The notes under the pieces: generated by a model
The model's input: the letters and a program-made list of their open reading frames with translations, nothing else
Told to the model about the DNA's origin: nothing
Databases searched by the model: none
Part shown: positions 57,426 to 64,000 of the stretch, in pieces
Layout of the letters: the number at the start of each line of letters is the position of its first letter
Position numbering within the stretch: the stretch's first letter is position 1
Position numbers and translations under genes: made by a program
Assembly (NCBI RefSeq): GCF_036013975.1
Contig: NZ_CP107904.1
Coordinates: forward strand, 4,279,001 to 4,343,000
DNA: 64,000 nt
Reading direction: 5' to 3'
DNA from: Kitasatospora sp. NBC_00458
GTDB taxonomy: Bacteria; Actinomycetota; Actinomycetes; Streptomycetales; Streptomycetaceae

Positions 57426-57533
57426 TCCGGCGCGTCCGGCGCGTCCGGCGCTTCCGGTGCGTCCGGTGCGTCCGGCGCTTCCGGTGCGTCCGGTGCGTCC
57501 GGCGCTTCCGGCGCTTCCGGCGCTTCCGGTGCA
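57426..57533. repeat. 12-unit 9-bp minisatellite
   Basis: Twelve consecutive units of TCCGGYGCK (TCCGGCGCG, TCCGGCGCT, TCCGGTGCG and one TCCGGTGCA) in the gene-free region between the NmrA-type and TerD genes. Read as protein it would give Ser-Gly-Ala or Ala-Pro-Glu/Asp repeats; no start or ribosome site supports translation. Confidence 0.85.
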
Positions 57534-57701
57534 AGGAGGCTCCGCGCACCGCCCGCCGGTACGGAGAGCGATCCGATGTCGGAGCGATCACGAATCAGCG
57601 AAGGCCGGGCCCGCCGGCACGGGCCGGGGCTTTGATGTCCACCAAGCCCAGCAAGGGCCACCGGTCCCGCGGACCCGTCCCCCCGGAAAGGTGTCGAAAC
57701 C

Positions 57702-58370
57702 ATGGCCTCCGGAGCAGTAGTCCTGACGAAGGCGTCCCCCGTCGTCTCCCTGGACAAGCACGGCGTGACATCCGGTCTCATCCGGGTCAACCTGAACTGG
57801 ACCTCGCCGCAGGCCGCCGCCCGGCGGGAGGCCGGGGAGGCGCGGGGCCTGTTCCAGAGGGTGCGGGCCTCACTGCGGGCGGGAACGGCCAAGGACGTGG
57901 ACCTCGATCTCGGCTGCATGATCAGGTTCAGTGACGGCGGCAAGACCGTCGTCCAGGCGCTCGGGAACTCGTTCGGCGCGGTGGGCCACTTCCCGTACGT
58001 CGCGCTGGACGCGGACGACCGGACCGGCGCGCGGGCTGCGGGCGAGAACCTCGTGATCAACCTGGACCACCAGGCCGAGTTCTCGAAGCTGCTGCTCTTC
58101 GTCTACATCTACGGCGGCGGCGGGGACTTCCGCGGCCTGGATGCCGTGGTGACCCTCGCCTCCGACCGCGGTGACCGGTTCGAGGTGCGGCTCGACGACT
58201 GCCCGCCGCACGCACACGCGTGCGCGATCGCCCTGATCAAGCGGCGGAAGGGCGAACTCGTCGTCGGGCGCGAGGTGAGGTGGTTCACCCCGCAGGACGG
58301 TCCGGGCATCCAGGACACCATCTCCCGGGCGTACCGGCTGGGCATGACGTGGACGCCGGGGACGAAGTAG
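57702..58370 (+). CDS. TerD family protein
   Basis: 222 residues from ATG 57702 with GGAAAGG upstream. LTKASPVVSLDKHGVTSGLIRVNLNWTS, DVDLDLGCMIRFSDGGKTVVQALGNSFGAVGHFPYVALDADDRTG and ENLVINLDHQAEFSKLLLFVYIYGG are the TerD/TerE pattern with Asp-rich calcium-binding loops. Linked to tellurite, phage and stress resistance; in streptomycetes there are many paralogues. It ends in a very strong terminator. Confidence 0.9.
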   Translation: MASGAVVLTKASPVVSLDKHGVTSGLIRVNLNWTSPQAAARREAGEARGLFQRVRASLRAGTAKDVDLDLGCMIRFSDGGKTVVQALGNSFGAVGHFPYVALDADDRTGARAAGENLVINLDHQAEFSKLLLFVYIYGGGGDFRGLDAVVTLASDRGDRFEVRLDDCPPHAHACAIALIKRRKGELVVGREVRWFTPQDGPGIQDTISRAYRLGMTWTPGTK

Positions 58371-58400
58371 TCCGCTCGGGCGGCGCGCACGTGGCGGTTG

Positions 58401-58448
58401 CGGCATGACGCTCCGCCAGGCGCCGCCGCCTGGCGGAGCGTCATGCCG
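58401..58448 (+). terminator. Strong 22-bp hairpin terminator
   Basis: CGGCATGACGCTCCGCCAGG plus two further bases (58401-58422) pair perfectly with 58427-58448; 4-nt loop CCGC. It lies 30 bp after the TerD stop. Confidence 0.85.
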
Positions 58449-58571
58449 GCAGGGGGCGCCCGTCCTCCTCCCGACCGTGCCGCGGAGGGCCGGCTCGCCG
58501 GGGGTGGCCGGAGGTCCTAGGGTCGACGGGTCGTACCCGGGATTCGCCGGGACGTTCGAGTTGGGGGCGAG

Positions 58572-59060
58572 ATGGAAACTCAGGGTCCTGGTGCGGGCGC
58601 CGGGTCGGATCCCGTGGCGGCGGCCGGTCGGCTGTTGGGGAAGGTCCGTGAGGGCAACGAGTACGCCCGCCGGAAGAAGCGGCGGTTCCGCCGGTCCTCG
58701 ACGGTCCTCAAGGTCACGACGCTCTCGCTGTCGGCCGCCTCGACGATCATCCTGGGCCTGCAGAGCCTGAACGTCTGGGCCGGCCTGGCCTTCGCCCTCG
58801 TCGCGTGCGTCACCCTCCTCGGGGCCATCGAGCCGTTCTTCAACTGGCGGTCGCGGTGGGTCCTGATGGAGGAGACGCAGTACCGGTTCCAGCGCCTCGC
58901 CGACGACCTCGAATTCCTCCTGGACTCGACGCCCGCCGACGAGCTCACCCACGACGGGCTGCGGCCGGCCTTCCAGGAGTACCAGGGCGTGTGGGCCGAC
59001 CTGAGCCGGAACTGGCTGGAGCAGCGCCGCGCCTCGACCGCCTCGACCGACCGTCAGTGA
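58572..59060 (+). CDS. SLATT-type two-helix membrane protein
   Basis: 162 residues from ATG 58572. Two adjacent helices (VLKVTTLSLSAASTIILGL and LNVWAGLAFALVACVTLLGAIEPF) followed by a helical tail (RWVLMEETQYRFQRLADDLEFLLDSTPADELTHDGL...FQEYQGVWADLSRNWLEQRR) fit the SLATT family, thought to form pores in nucleotide-signalled defence systems. No SMODS, SLOG or reverse transcriptase partner is adjacent; the neighbour is TerD. Stand-alone SLATT proteins are frequent in streptomycetes. Confidence 0.7.
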   Translation: METQGPGAGAGSDPVAAAGRLLGKVREGNEYARRKKRRFRRSSTVLKVTTLSLSAASTIILGLQSLNVWAGLAFALVACVTLLGAIEPFFNWRSRWVLMEETQYRFQRLADDLEFLLDSTPADELTHDGLRPAFQEYQGVWADLSRNWLEQRRASTASTDRQ

Positions 59061-59084
59061 CCACGCCCCCGTGCGGGGGAGCGG

Positions 59085-60107
59085 TCAGCCCTGGTCGGTC
59101 CCCGGCCAGGCACGGAGCTTCTCCGGGTTGCGGACGGCCCAGATGCGGGTGACGCGGTCGCCGGTGAGCTCGAAGGCCGCCACGGTCACGGTGACGCCGG
59201 TGTGCTGGGCGACCAGGCCGGGCCGGCCGTTGACCGAGCGTTCCAGGAGCGTCAGCCCGGGGGCCTTCTCCGCGATGTGGATCAGGTACTGGGCGATGCG
59301 CTCGCCGCCCTGGACCGGGCGGAGGGCGGCACCGACCAGGCCGCCGCCGTCGGCGATCATCGTGGCCTCGGGGTCGAGGAGGCCGACGAGGGCCCTGATG
59401 TCCCTGGCCTCCCACGCCTCCTTGAAGTGCCGCACCAGCCCCGCCTGACCGGCCCGCGCCGCCTGCCCGGTCTGCCCGGTCTGCCCGACGGCCGGTGCGG
59501 CCGGTGCGGCCGGTACGGCCTGCGAAACCGCCGGACCCTGTGCCGCGCGGACCCGGCGGCGACCCGAGGACGCCAGCTGCCGGCAGGCCGCCGGCGTCCG
59601 GCCGACGATCGCGGAGATCTCGGCGAAGGAGTACCGGAAGACGTCGTGCAGGACGAACGCCACGCGTTCGGCCGGCGTCATCGTCTCCAGCACGACGAGG
59701 AAGGCCATGTTCACCGACTCGTCCAGGGTGACCCGGTCGGCCGGGTCGGGGGGTTCGGCCCCGCCGCCGCCCGCCGGTCCGCCGATCCACTCCGCCCGGT
59801 CGGGCAGCGGCTCGGGGATCCATTCGCCGACGTAGCGCTCGCGCCGGACCCGGGCCGAGCCGAGCTGGTCCAGGCAGATGCGGCCGGCCACGGTGGTCAG
59901 CCAGGCGCCGGGCGACTCGACGGCCTCCTGCCGCTGCCGCGACATCGCGTACCAGCGGGCGTAGGTCTCCTGGACGGCGTCCTCGGCCTCGGTGAGCGAA
60001 CCGAGCAGCCGGTAGGAGAGGTTGACGAGGTGTCGCCGCTCGCCGTCGAGGACCTCGCCCGCGACCGGCCGGGGCCGTCCGTGCCCCGGCCCTGATGTGG
60101 TGCTCAT
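59085..60107 (-). CDS. ECF41-type sigma factor with NTF2-like C-terminal domain
   Basis: 340 residues from ATG 60107. Region 2: RRHLVNLSYRLLGSLTEAEDAVQETYARWY; region 4: LVVLETMTPAERVAFVLHDVFRYSFAEISAIVGRTPAACRQLASSGRRRV; C-terminal SnoaL-like domain RHFKEAWEARDIRALVGLLDPEATMIADGGGLVGAALRPVQGGERIAQYL with the DGGG motif of ECF41/SigJ-type factors, whose extension controls activity in place of an anti-sigma factor. A Gln-Thr-Gly/Ala linker joins the parts. The usual carboxymuconolactone decarboxylase or oxidoreductase target is not adjacent. Confidence 0.92.
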   Translation of the reverse strand: MSTTSGPGHGRPRPVAGEVLDGERRHLVNLSYRLLGSLTEAEDAVQETYARWYAMSRQRQEAVESPGAWLTTVAGRICLDQLGSARVRRERYVGEWIPEPLPDRAEWIGGPAGGGGAEPPDPADRVTLDESVNMAFLVVLETMTPAERVAFVLHDVFRYSFAEISAIVGRTPAACRQLASSGRRRVRAAQGPAVSQAVPAAPAAPAVGQTGQTGQAARAGQAGLVRHFKEAWEARDIRALVGLLDPEATMIADGGGLVGAALRPVQGGERIAQYLIHIAEKAPGLTLLERSVNGRPGLVAQHTGVTVTVAAFELTGDRVTRIWAVRNPEKLRAWPGTDQG

Positions 60108-60277
60108 GGCCGCGCCCGCTCCCTGGTTCCTCGTTGCCTCCCGTCCGCTCCGCAGGCGCCGCGTCGGCGGTCCCGGTACCGGATGCCGGCGCTTGGCCTC
60201 ACATTCCGCGGGCCTGCGTCGTCGGACTACCGAGACAGTACCGATCACCGCCGCGAGGCAGAAGAGGGGACCGCACC

Positions 60278-60682
60278 ATGGCCGTGCAGACGCCGATGGA
60301 ACACCGCAGCTCCACGTTCGTGCAGGTCTCGATAGCCCTGCAGACCCTGGCCCTCTTCTTCCAGGCCGCGACCGCCGGTCTGCTGCTCTCCTCCTCCCAC
60401 ATCGAGGTGCTGCACAGCGTGGGAGCGCGCGTGATGTACGGCGCGTCGATGGTGTACGTGCTCGCCGCGGTCCTCGCGTGGCGGCCGGGTGGCGGACCGG
60501 CCCGGCCGGTCCTCTACGCGTCCGGGTTCCTCGTGCTGGCGTCGGCGCAGGTGGTGCTGGGCGTCGCGCACGTGCCGTCGGTGCACGTCCCGCTGGGCGT
60601 CCTGATGTTCGGCCTGAGCGTGCTGGTGCTGGGCCGGAGCCTGTCGGGCCGCGCGCCGGGCCGCTCCGGCGCCCGGCCGTAG
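60278..60682 (+). CDS. Small four-helix membrane protein
   Basis: 134 residues from ATG 60278 with AGAGGGGA upstream. Four hydrophobic segments (VSIALQTLALFFQAATAGLLL, VMYGASMVYVLAAVLAW, PVLYASGFLVLASAQVVLGVA, VPLGVLMFGLSVLVLGRSL). No family recognised with certainty; resembles small integral proteins found beside sigma or MarR genes. Divergent from the ECF41 gene (170 bp) and so a possible target. Confidence 0.7.
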   Translation: MAVQTPMEHRSSTFVQVSIALQTLALFFQAATAGLLLSSSHIEVLHSVGARVMYGASMVYVLAAVLAWRPGGGPARPVLYASGFLVLASAQVVLGVAHVPSVHVPLGVLMFGLSVLVLGRSLSGRAPGRSGARP

Positions 60683-60709
60683 CCGCCGAGCGCCCGCCCG
60701 CCGCCGCCG

Positions 60710-61192
60710 TCAGTGCTCCGCGGTCCCGGCGGTCCCCGCGCTCCCGGTGCGGAGCCGGTCCGCCGCGCCCTGGTAGGCGTCGGCGGCCCGGGCGAAGTAG
60801 TCGAAGAGGACGTCGAGCTGCTCCGCCGAGTACCCGGCGAGGATCTCGCCGACCCGCTGCCGGGCCGGGGCCATGACACGGTCGAGGTCGGCGGGCCCGC
60901 CGACCGGTTCGACGATGACCTTGCGCCGGTCGCCGGGATCGGCCGCCCGGCGCACGTAGCCCGCCTGCTCCAGCCGGTCGACGAGCCGGGTGGTCGGGCC
61001 GGTGGTCAGTCCGGTACGGCCGGCCAGTTCCCCGGGGGTCATCGGCCCGGACAGCTGGAGGATGTTCAGCGCGTACAGGTCGGTGGCCCCGAGTTCGCAC
61101 GCCTTGGCGCTCGCGTGGCCGTGGAGCAGCACGGCGCTCAGGTACCGGCGGTAGACCTCGCTCGCGTCGGGCCGCATGGCGGGCGTGGACAC
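60710..61192 (-). CDS. MarR family transcriptional regulator
   Basis: 160 residues from GTG 61192 with GAGAGGGGGAG upstream; ATG 61177 is an alternative. LGATDLYALNILQLSGPMTPGELAGRTGLTTGPTTRLVDRLEQAGYVRRAADPGDRRKVIVEPV is the MarR winged HTH with the DxRR wing. The C-terminal helix is for dimerisation. It converges with the four-helix protein gene. The target is unknown; the upstream 324-bp region (61193-61516) contains two sets of direct repeats. Confidence 0.92.
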   Translation of the reverse strand: MSTPAMRPDASEVYRRYLSAVLLHGHASAKACELGATDLYALNILQLSGPMTPGELAGRTGLTTGPTTRLVDRLEQAGYVRRAADPGDRRKVIVEPVGGPADLDRVMAPARQRVGEILAGYSAEQLDVLFDYFARAADAYQGAADRLRTGSAGTAGTAEH

Positions 61193-61243
61193 GGGCTCCC
61201 CCTCTCCGTGGTCCCTCCCCGGCGGGGAGGGGCGGTGTTCGTG

Positions 61244-61277
61244 CGGTGGCTTCCGGACGGCGGTGGCTTCCGGACGG
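61244..61277. repeat. 17-bp perfect tandem duplication
   Basis: CGGTGGCTTCCGGACGG at 61244-61260 and again at 61261-61277, upstream of the MarR gene. Confidence 0.9.
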
Positions 61278-61327
61278 CGGCCCGCCCGGGAATCCCGTCG
61301 GGCCGCCGGGTCCCAGTCCTACACGGC

Positions 61328-61446
61328 GGACGGCCGGTCACGGAAACGGCGGGCCGCCGGTCACGGCAACAGCGGGGACGGCCGGTCACGGAAACAACGC
61401 GGGCGGCCGGTCACGGAAACAGCGGGCCGCCGTTCACCGCAACGCC
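61328..61446. repeat. Five 23-26-bp direct repeats
   Basis: Units of the form GGCGGCCGGTCACGGAAACA recur five times from 61328 to 61446 with few changes (last unit CCGTTCACCGCAACG). They lie between the MarR start and the terminator of the carboxypeptidase gene. Confidence 0.85.
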
Positions 61447-61487
61447 GAAGGCCCCGGCCGCGCCCGGGTGGGGCGGCCGGGGCCTTC
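61447..61487 (-). terminator. Terminator of D,D-carboxypeptidase gene
   Basis: A 15-bp perfect stem GAAGGCCCCGGCCGC with complement, 11-nt loop, 30 bp after the stop on the minus strand. Confidence 0.75.
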
Positions 61488-61516
61488 GAGTGGTGGCGCA
61501 CGGAACCGGTCCGGGG

Positions 61517-63121
61517 TCAGGAACGGGCCTCGGCCTGCTGCTGCAGGAGGCCGGAGATGAGCGCCTCGTCGTTGATGAGCTGGACGACGCCTTCGATGTC
61601 GGGCGCGGAGGCGCCGTTGACGGCCAGGTAGTAGGTGTGGAGGCGGCCGTGGCCCGCGTCGAGGTAACCGCCCAGGGTCTGGGCGCCGACGGCGATGCGG
61701 TTGTTGACGGCGTCGAAGCCGGCGACGGTGCCGGGCTTGGACCACACCTTGCCCTTCCCGGGGCAGGTGGGACAGCCCTCGCACACGGAGGCGAGGCTGC
61801 CGTCGACGCCGAGGATCGGGAGGGCCTCGCGGAACCGGGTCGCCTCGGGCGTGCCCTGCCAGTAGTGGAGGATCTGGTTCTCGACGCGCGGGGTCACCCG
61901 GTCGACGGGGTTGCCGCCGCGCCCGTCGAGGAGCTGCACCTGGGTGGGGTCGATGCCGGCCTGCCGGAGGAAGGCGTTGAGCACGGGGAAGCCGTCCTCG
62001 CACTGGTGGCTGCCGGCCGCCACGGCCATCAGGCAGATGCTCAGGTTGGCGCCGAGGTTGTGGCTGACCTTCAGGATCAGCCGGGTGTACTCGGCGAAGA
62101 CCGGGGAGACGTAGGCGGCGACGCGCTGCGTGCCCTCGTAGGAGTCCGGCAGCGTGCCGTCCGGGTTCGGGCCGGTCGGCGGCGCGGTGACGGTGACGCC
62201 GGCCCGGGCGAGGGCCTCGATCAGGGCGGTGCGGCCGAAGGCGGCCGGGTCCTGGACGGGCGAGATCCGGAGCGTCGGGGGCGCGTCGGCGGCGATCGTC
62301 CCGGTCAGGGTGATGCGGGTGCCGTCGGGCGAGGCGGAGACGGCGAGCTCGGTCGGGCCGCCGGCGGCGACGGTCTGCACCGTCGACTCCACCTGGTACG
62401 GCGCGACCTGCGGGCGCCAGCTGAGCTGGGCGGCCTGGCCGGGGGCGGTCGGGGTGGTGAGCAGGTCGATGACGTTGTCGTTGATGATCAGCGGGGTGGG
62501 GCTCGGGTCCAGATCGGGGAACGAGGTGAACAGGCGGGAGTCGACGGCGACGTCACCGTGGACCTCGGTGATGCCCGCCTGCCGCACCTGCCCGGCGATC
62601 TCGTCGAGGCCCGCGAGCGGGTTCTCGGGGGTGAGGGTCGCCCCGGGGACGTCGTTCGCGTAGGTGTGGTCGATGGGGGTGAAGGAGACGGAACCGTCGG
62701 GTGCCGTCCGGCCGCCCATCGTGAGGTCGCCCTGGGCGATCACGACGAGCGAGCCGTTCAGGACCTCCCCGTCCCGGCTGCCGACGGCCTGGACCGGTGT
62801 GGTGAAGCGGTGGTCGCCGCCGAGGGTGTGCCAGGCGCCGGACACGCTGACCAGCTTGGCCGTCGACCCGGGGATGAAGAACTGGTCCGGGTAGATCGAG
62901 TGGATGACCTCGCCGGTCGTGTCGTCGATCTCCAGCAGGCCCCACTGGGCGTGCTGGTAGGCCGGTTTGGCCATGATCGCCCGGATCTCGGGACTGAGCG
63001 AGCGGTAGGGGTCGTCCTCGGGCGCCGCGGAGGCGGGGGCGGCCGTGCCGAGCGTCGCGGCGGCGAGGAGGACGGAGAGGGCGCCGGCCCGGAGGCGTCG
63101 CTGTCTGACGGTCGAACTCAT
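61517..63121 (-). CDS. dacB: D-alanyl-D-alanine carboxypeptidase/endopeptidase (S13 type)
   Basis: 534 residues from ATG 63121 with a Sec signal peptide (AAATLGTAAPASAAPEDD, cut near residue 33). SxxK at 86-89 (PGSTAKLVS), SxN in KVSHNLGANL, and KPGT in WSKPGTVAGFD at the KTG position; a large insert between SxxK and SxN is typical of S13/PBP4. There is a CxxCxxC-like pattern SVCEGCPTCPGKG in the C-terminal part, unusual for the family and possibly a metal or disulfide site. It trims or opens peptidoglycan peptides outside the membrane. Confidence 0.92.
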   Translation of the reverse strand: MSSTVRQRRLRAGALSVLLAAATLGTAAPASAAPEDDPYRSLSPEIRAIMAKPAYQHAQWGLLEIDDTTGEVIHSIYPDQFFIPGSTAKLVSVSGAWHTLGGDHRFTTPVQAVGSRDGEVLNGSLVVIAQGDLTMGGRTAPDGSVSFTPIDHTYANDVPGATLTPENPLAGLDEIAGQVRQAGITEVHGDVAVDSRLFTSFPDLDPSPTPLIINDNVIDLLTTPTAPGQAAQLSWRPQVAPYQVESTVQTVAAGGPTELAVSASPDGTRITLTGTIAADAPPTLRISPVQDPAAFGRTALIEALARAGVTVTAPPTGPNPDGTLPDSYEGTQRVAAYVSPVFAEYTRLILKVSHNLGANLSICLMAVAAGSHQCEDGFPVLNAFLRQAGIDPTQVQLLDGRGGNPVDRVTPRVENQILHYWQGTPEATRFREALPILGVDGSLASVCEGCPTCPGKGKVWSKPGTVAGFDAVNNRIAVGAQTLGGYLDAGHGRLHTYYLAVNGASAPDIEGVVQLINDEALISGLLQQQAEARS

Positions 63122-63327
63122 GGATCCACCTGTCCCGGGCCGTGCTTCGGCGCCGATCCGACGGTTGCGCAGGTCCCGGGCAGGGATACCTCAGGGGCGT
63201 CCGCGATCGAACCTTCCGGGGCGCAGTTCACCCGCTCGCCCGTCGGCCGGGCCCGGAAACCCGTCGACCGGGCCGGGGAGCCCACCGGAGCGGTAGGGAG
63301 CCGAACCCCGCCCCCCACGGTGCCCCG

Positions 63328-63999
63328 TCACCCCCGGTCGGACGCGGCCCCCGGCCCGGGCCGGTCGTGGTGGAACGCCTGCACCGCGGCGTAGCCGGGG
63401 ACCTCGGCGCCGGGGCTCGGGGCGGGGGCGCCGGCCCGGATCGCGGTGGCTCCGGCCACGGCGGCGGCCAGCGCGGTGCGGTAGAGGAGGGAGCCGAGGC
63501 TGACCCGGGAGACGCCGAGGTCGGCGAGGTGCGGGACGGTCGGCCCCGCGGGGCTGTAGAGGATGTTCAGCGGGACGTCGAGGGTGGCGCAGAGCTCCTC
63601 GATCGCGGACGGATCGGTGAGGCCGGGGACGAACACCCCGTCCGCACCGGCCTCCTGGTAGGCGGCGAGCCGGCGCCCGGTCTCCGGACCCGGGTCCGGC
63701 ACGGCCAGCCAGTGGGTGTCGGTGCGCGCGTTGACGAAGAGTCCGGGGGCGGCGGCCTTGACCGCGGCGATCTTCGCGGCGTGCAGGGCGGCGGGGGCGA
63801 GCGTGTCGTCCGCCCGGCCGTCCTCCAGGTTGATGCCGACGGCGCCCGCCCCGGCCAACTCGACCGCCAGGGCGGCGACTTCCTCGGGGTCGTCGCTGAA
63901 GCCGTTCTCGACGTCGACGGAGAGCAGGTAGCGGCCGGTGCGGCCGAGGCGGCGGGCCAGCCGGAGGGTCTCCGTGCGGGTGGCGGCGGCGCCGTCGGG
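63328..63999 (-). CDS. Isocitrate lyase/PEP mutase family protein, 3' part
   Basis: The gene continues past the right edge; 223 codons are visible. LLSVDVENGFSDDPEEVAALAVELAGAGAVGINLEDG, FVNARTDTHWL, YQEAGADGVFVPGL and ILYSPAGPTVPHLADLGVSRVSLGSLLYR are typical of the oxaloacetate hydrolase/PEP mutase branch of the isocitrate lyase superfamily, Mg-dependent TIM barrels that make or break C-C or C-P bonds in small acids. The part with the KxCGH-type loop lies outside the window, so the reaction cannot be assigned. Confidence 0.85.
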   Translation of the reverse strand, partial: PDGAAATRTETLRLARRLGRTGRYLLSVDVENGFSDDPEEVAALAVELAGAGAVGINLEDGRADDTLAPAALHAAKIAAVKAAAPGLFVNARTDTHWLAVPDPGPETGRRLAAYQEAGADGVFVPGLTDPSAIEELCATLDVPLNILYSPAGPTVPHLADLGVSRVSLGSLLYRTALAAAVAGATAIRAGAPAPSPGAEVPGYAAVQAFHHDRPGPGAASDRG

Positions 64000-64000
64000 G

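Noticed and set aside
57426..57533. Coding region of an Ala-Pro-Glu/Asp repeat protein on the minus strand
   Set aside because: No start codon with a ribosome site, low-complexity throughout, and the frame extends as antisense of the TerD gene.
61328..61446. CRISPR array
   Set aside because: The five units are contiguous with no spacer sequence between them.

Overview
The window is high-GC actinobacterial DNA, most likely from Streptomyces or Kitasatospora. The evidence is very high third-position GC, frequent GTG and TTG starts, many 4-nt start/stop overlaps, DUF397/XRE pairs, SigE-family sigma factors with coupled membrane proteins, and a core block asd-ask-DUF5063-recR-ybaB-dnaX-SRP RNA-tRNA-Ser.

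Layout. 1-9.4 kb: end of a berberine-bridge type FAD oxidase coupled to an acyltransferase; a MerR regulator divergent from an aldo/keto reductase; a serine hydrolase divergent from an operon of VOC protein, MFS exporter, transaldolase-like protein without the catalytic lysine, sugar-porter MFS and a 39-residue coupled ORF. 9.5-15.6 kb: SigE-type sigma factor with a membrane partner, four tandem DUF397 genes behind an XRE/DUF5753 regulator, two small coupled genes, a NUDIX-like protein with a degenerate box, and an exported serine hydrolase. 15.7-26.6 kb: LuxR/AAA regulator divergent from a SnoaL-like gene, 14-TMS exporter, S9 peptidase coupled to a lipoprotein, SURF1, and a second sigma factor with a DUF4232-like membrane protein. 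27.0-34.2 kb (minus strand): the core block; the Asd homologue has Ser where the catalytic Cys is expected.

34.3-50.5 kb is the most unusual region. An intact tRNA-Ser(GGA) at 34323-34407 is followed by three further copies of its 3' end (cores at 37118, 39887 and 50399; two identical over 54 bp). Each is preceded, 115-116 bp upstream, by the same GGTCTCA-type direct-repeat arm and followed by a tRNA-style terminator hairpin. I read this as tandem accretion of integrative elements with no integrase left between the att sites. Element I (2.76 kb) carries a Helicase_C_3/WYL protein. Element II (2.77 kb) carries an epoxide hydrolase-like enzyme and a WYL regulator flanking a perfect palindrome. 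Element III (10.5 kb) carries an XRE regulator, a small membrane protein, a left-handed beta-helix protein, a MurA-like enolpyruvyl transferase, a serine hydrolase and a truncated MurB-like protein that runs into an N-terminally truncated and frameshifted ImmA/IrrE protease gene. It ends with a lower-GC part holding a DEDD-type exonuclease with Cys-rich zinc segments and a divergent unknown gene.

50.6-64 kb: Tat-exported serine hydrolase, OmpR-type two-component pair with a 16-bp tandem duplication at the gene junction, membrane Ser/Thr kinase, GNAT remnant, NmrA-type reductase with a palindromic operator candidate, TerD protein, SLATT-type 2TM protein, ECF41-like sigma factor, small membrane protein, MarR regulator, S13 D,D-carboxypeptidase, and the 3' part of an isocitrate lyase/PEP mutase family gene cut by the window end.

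All calls come from reading the sequence; no database search was run.
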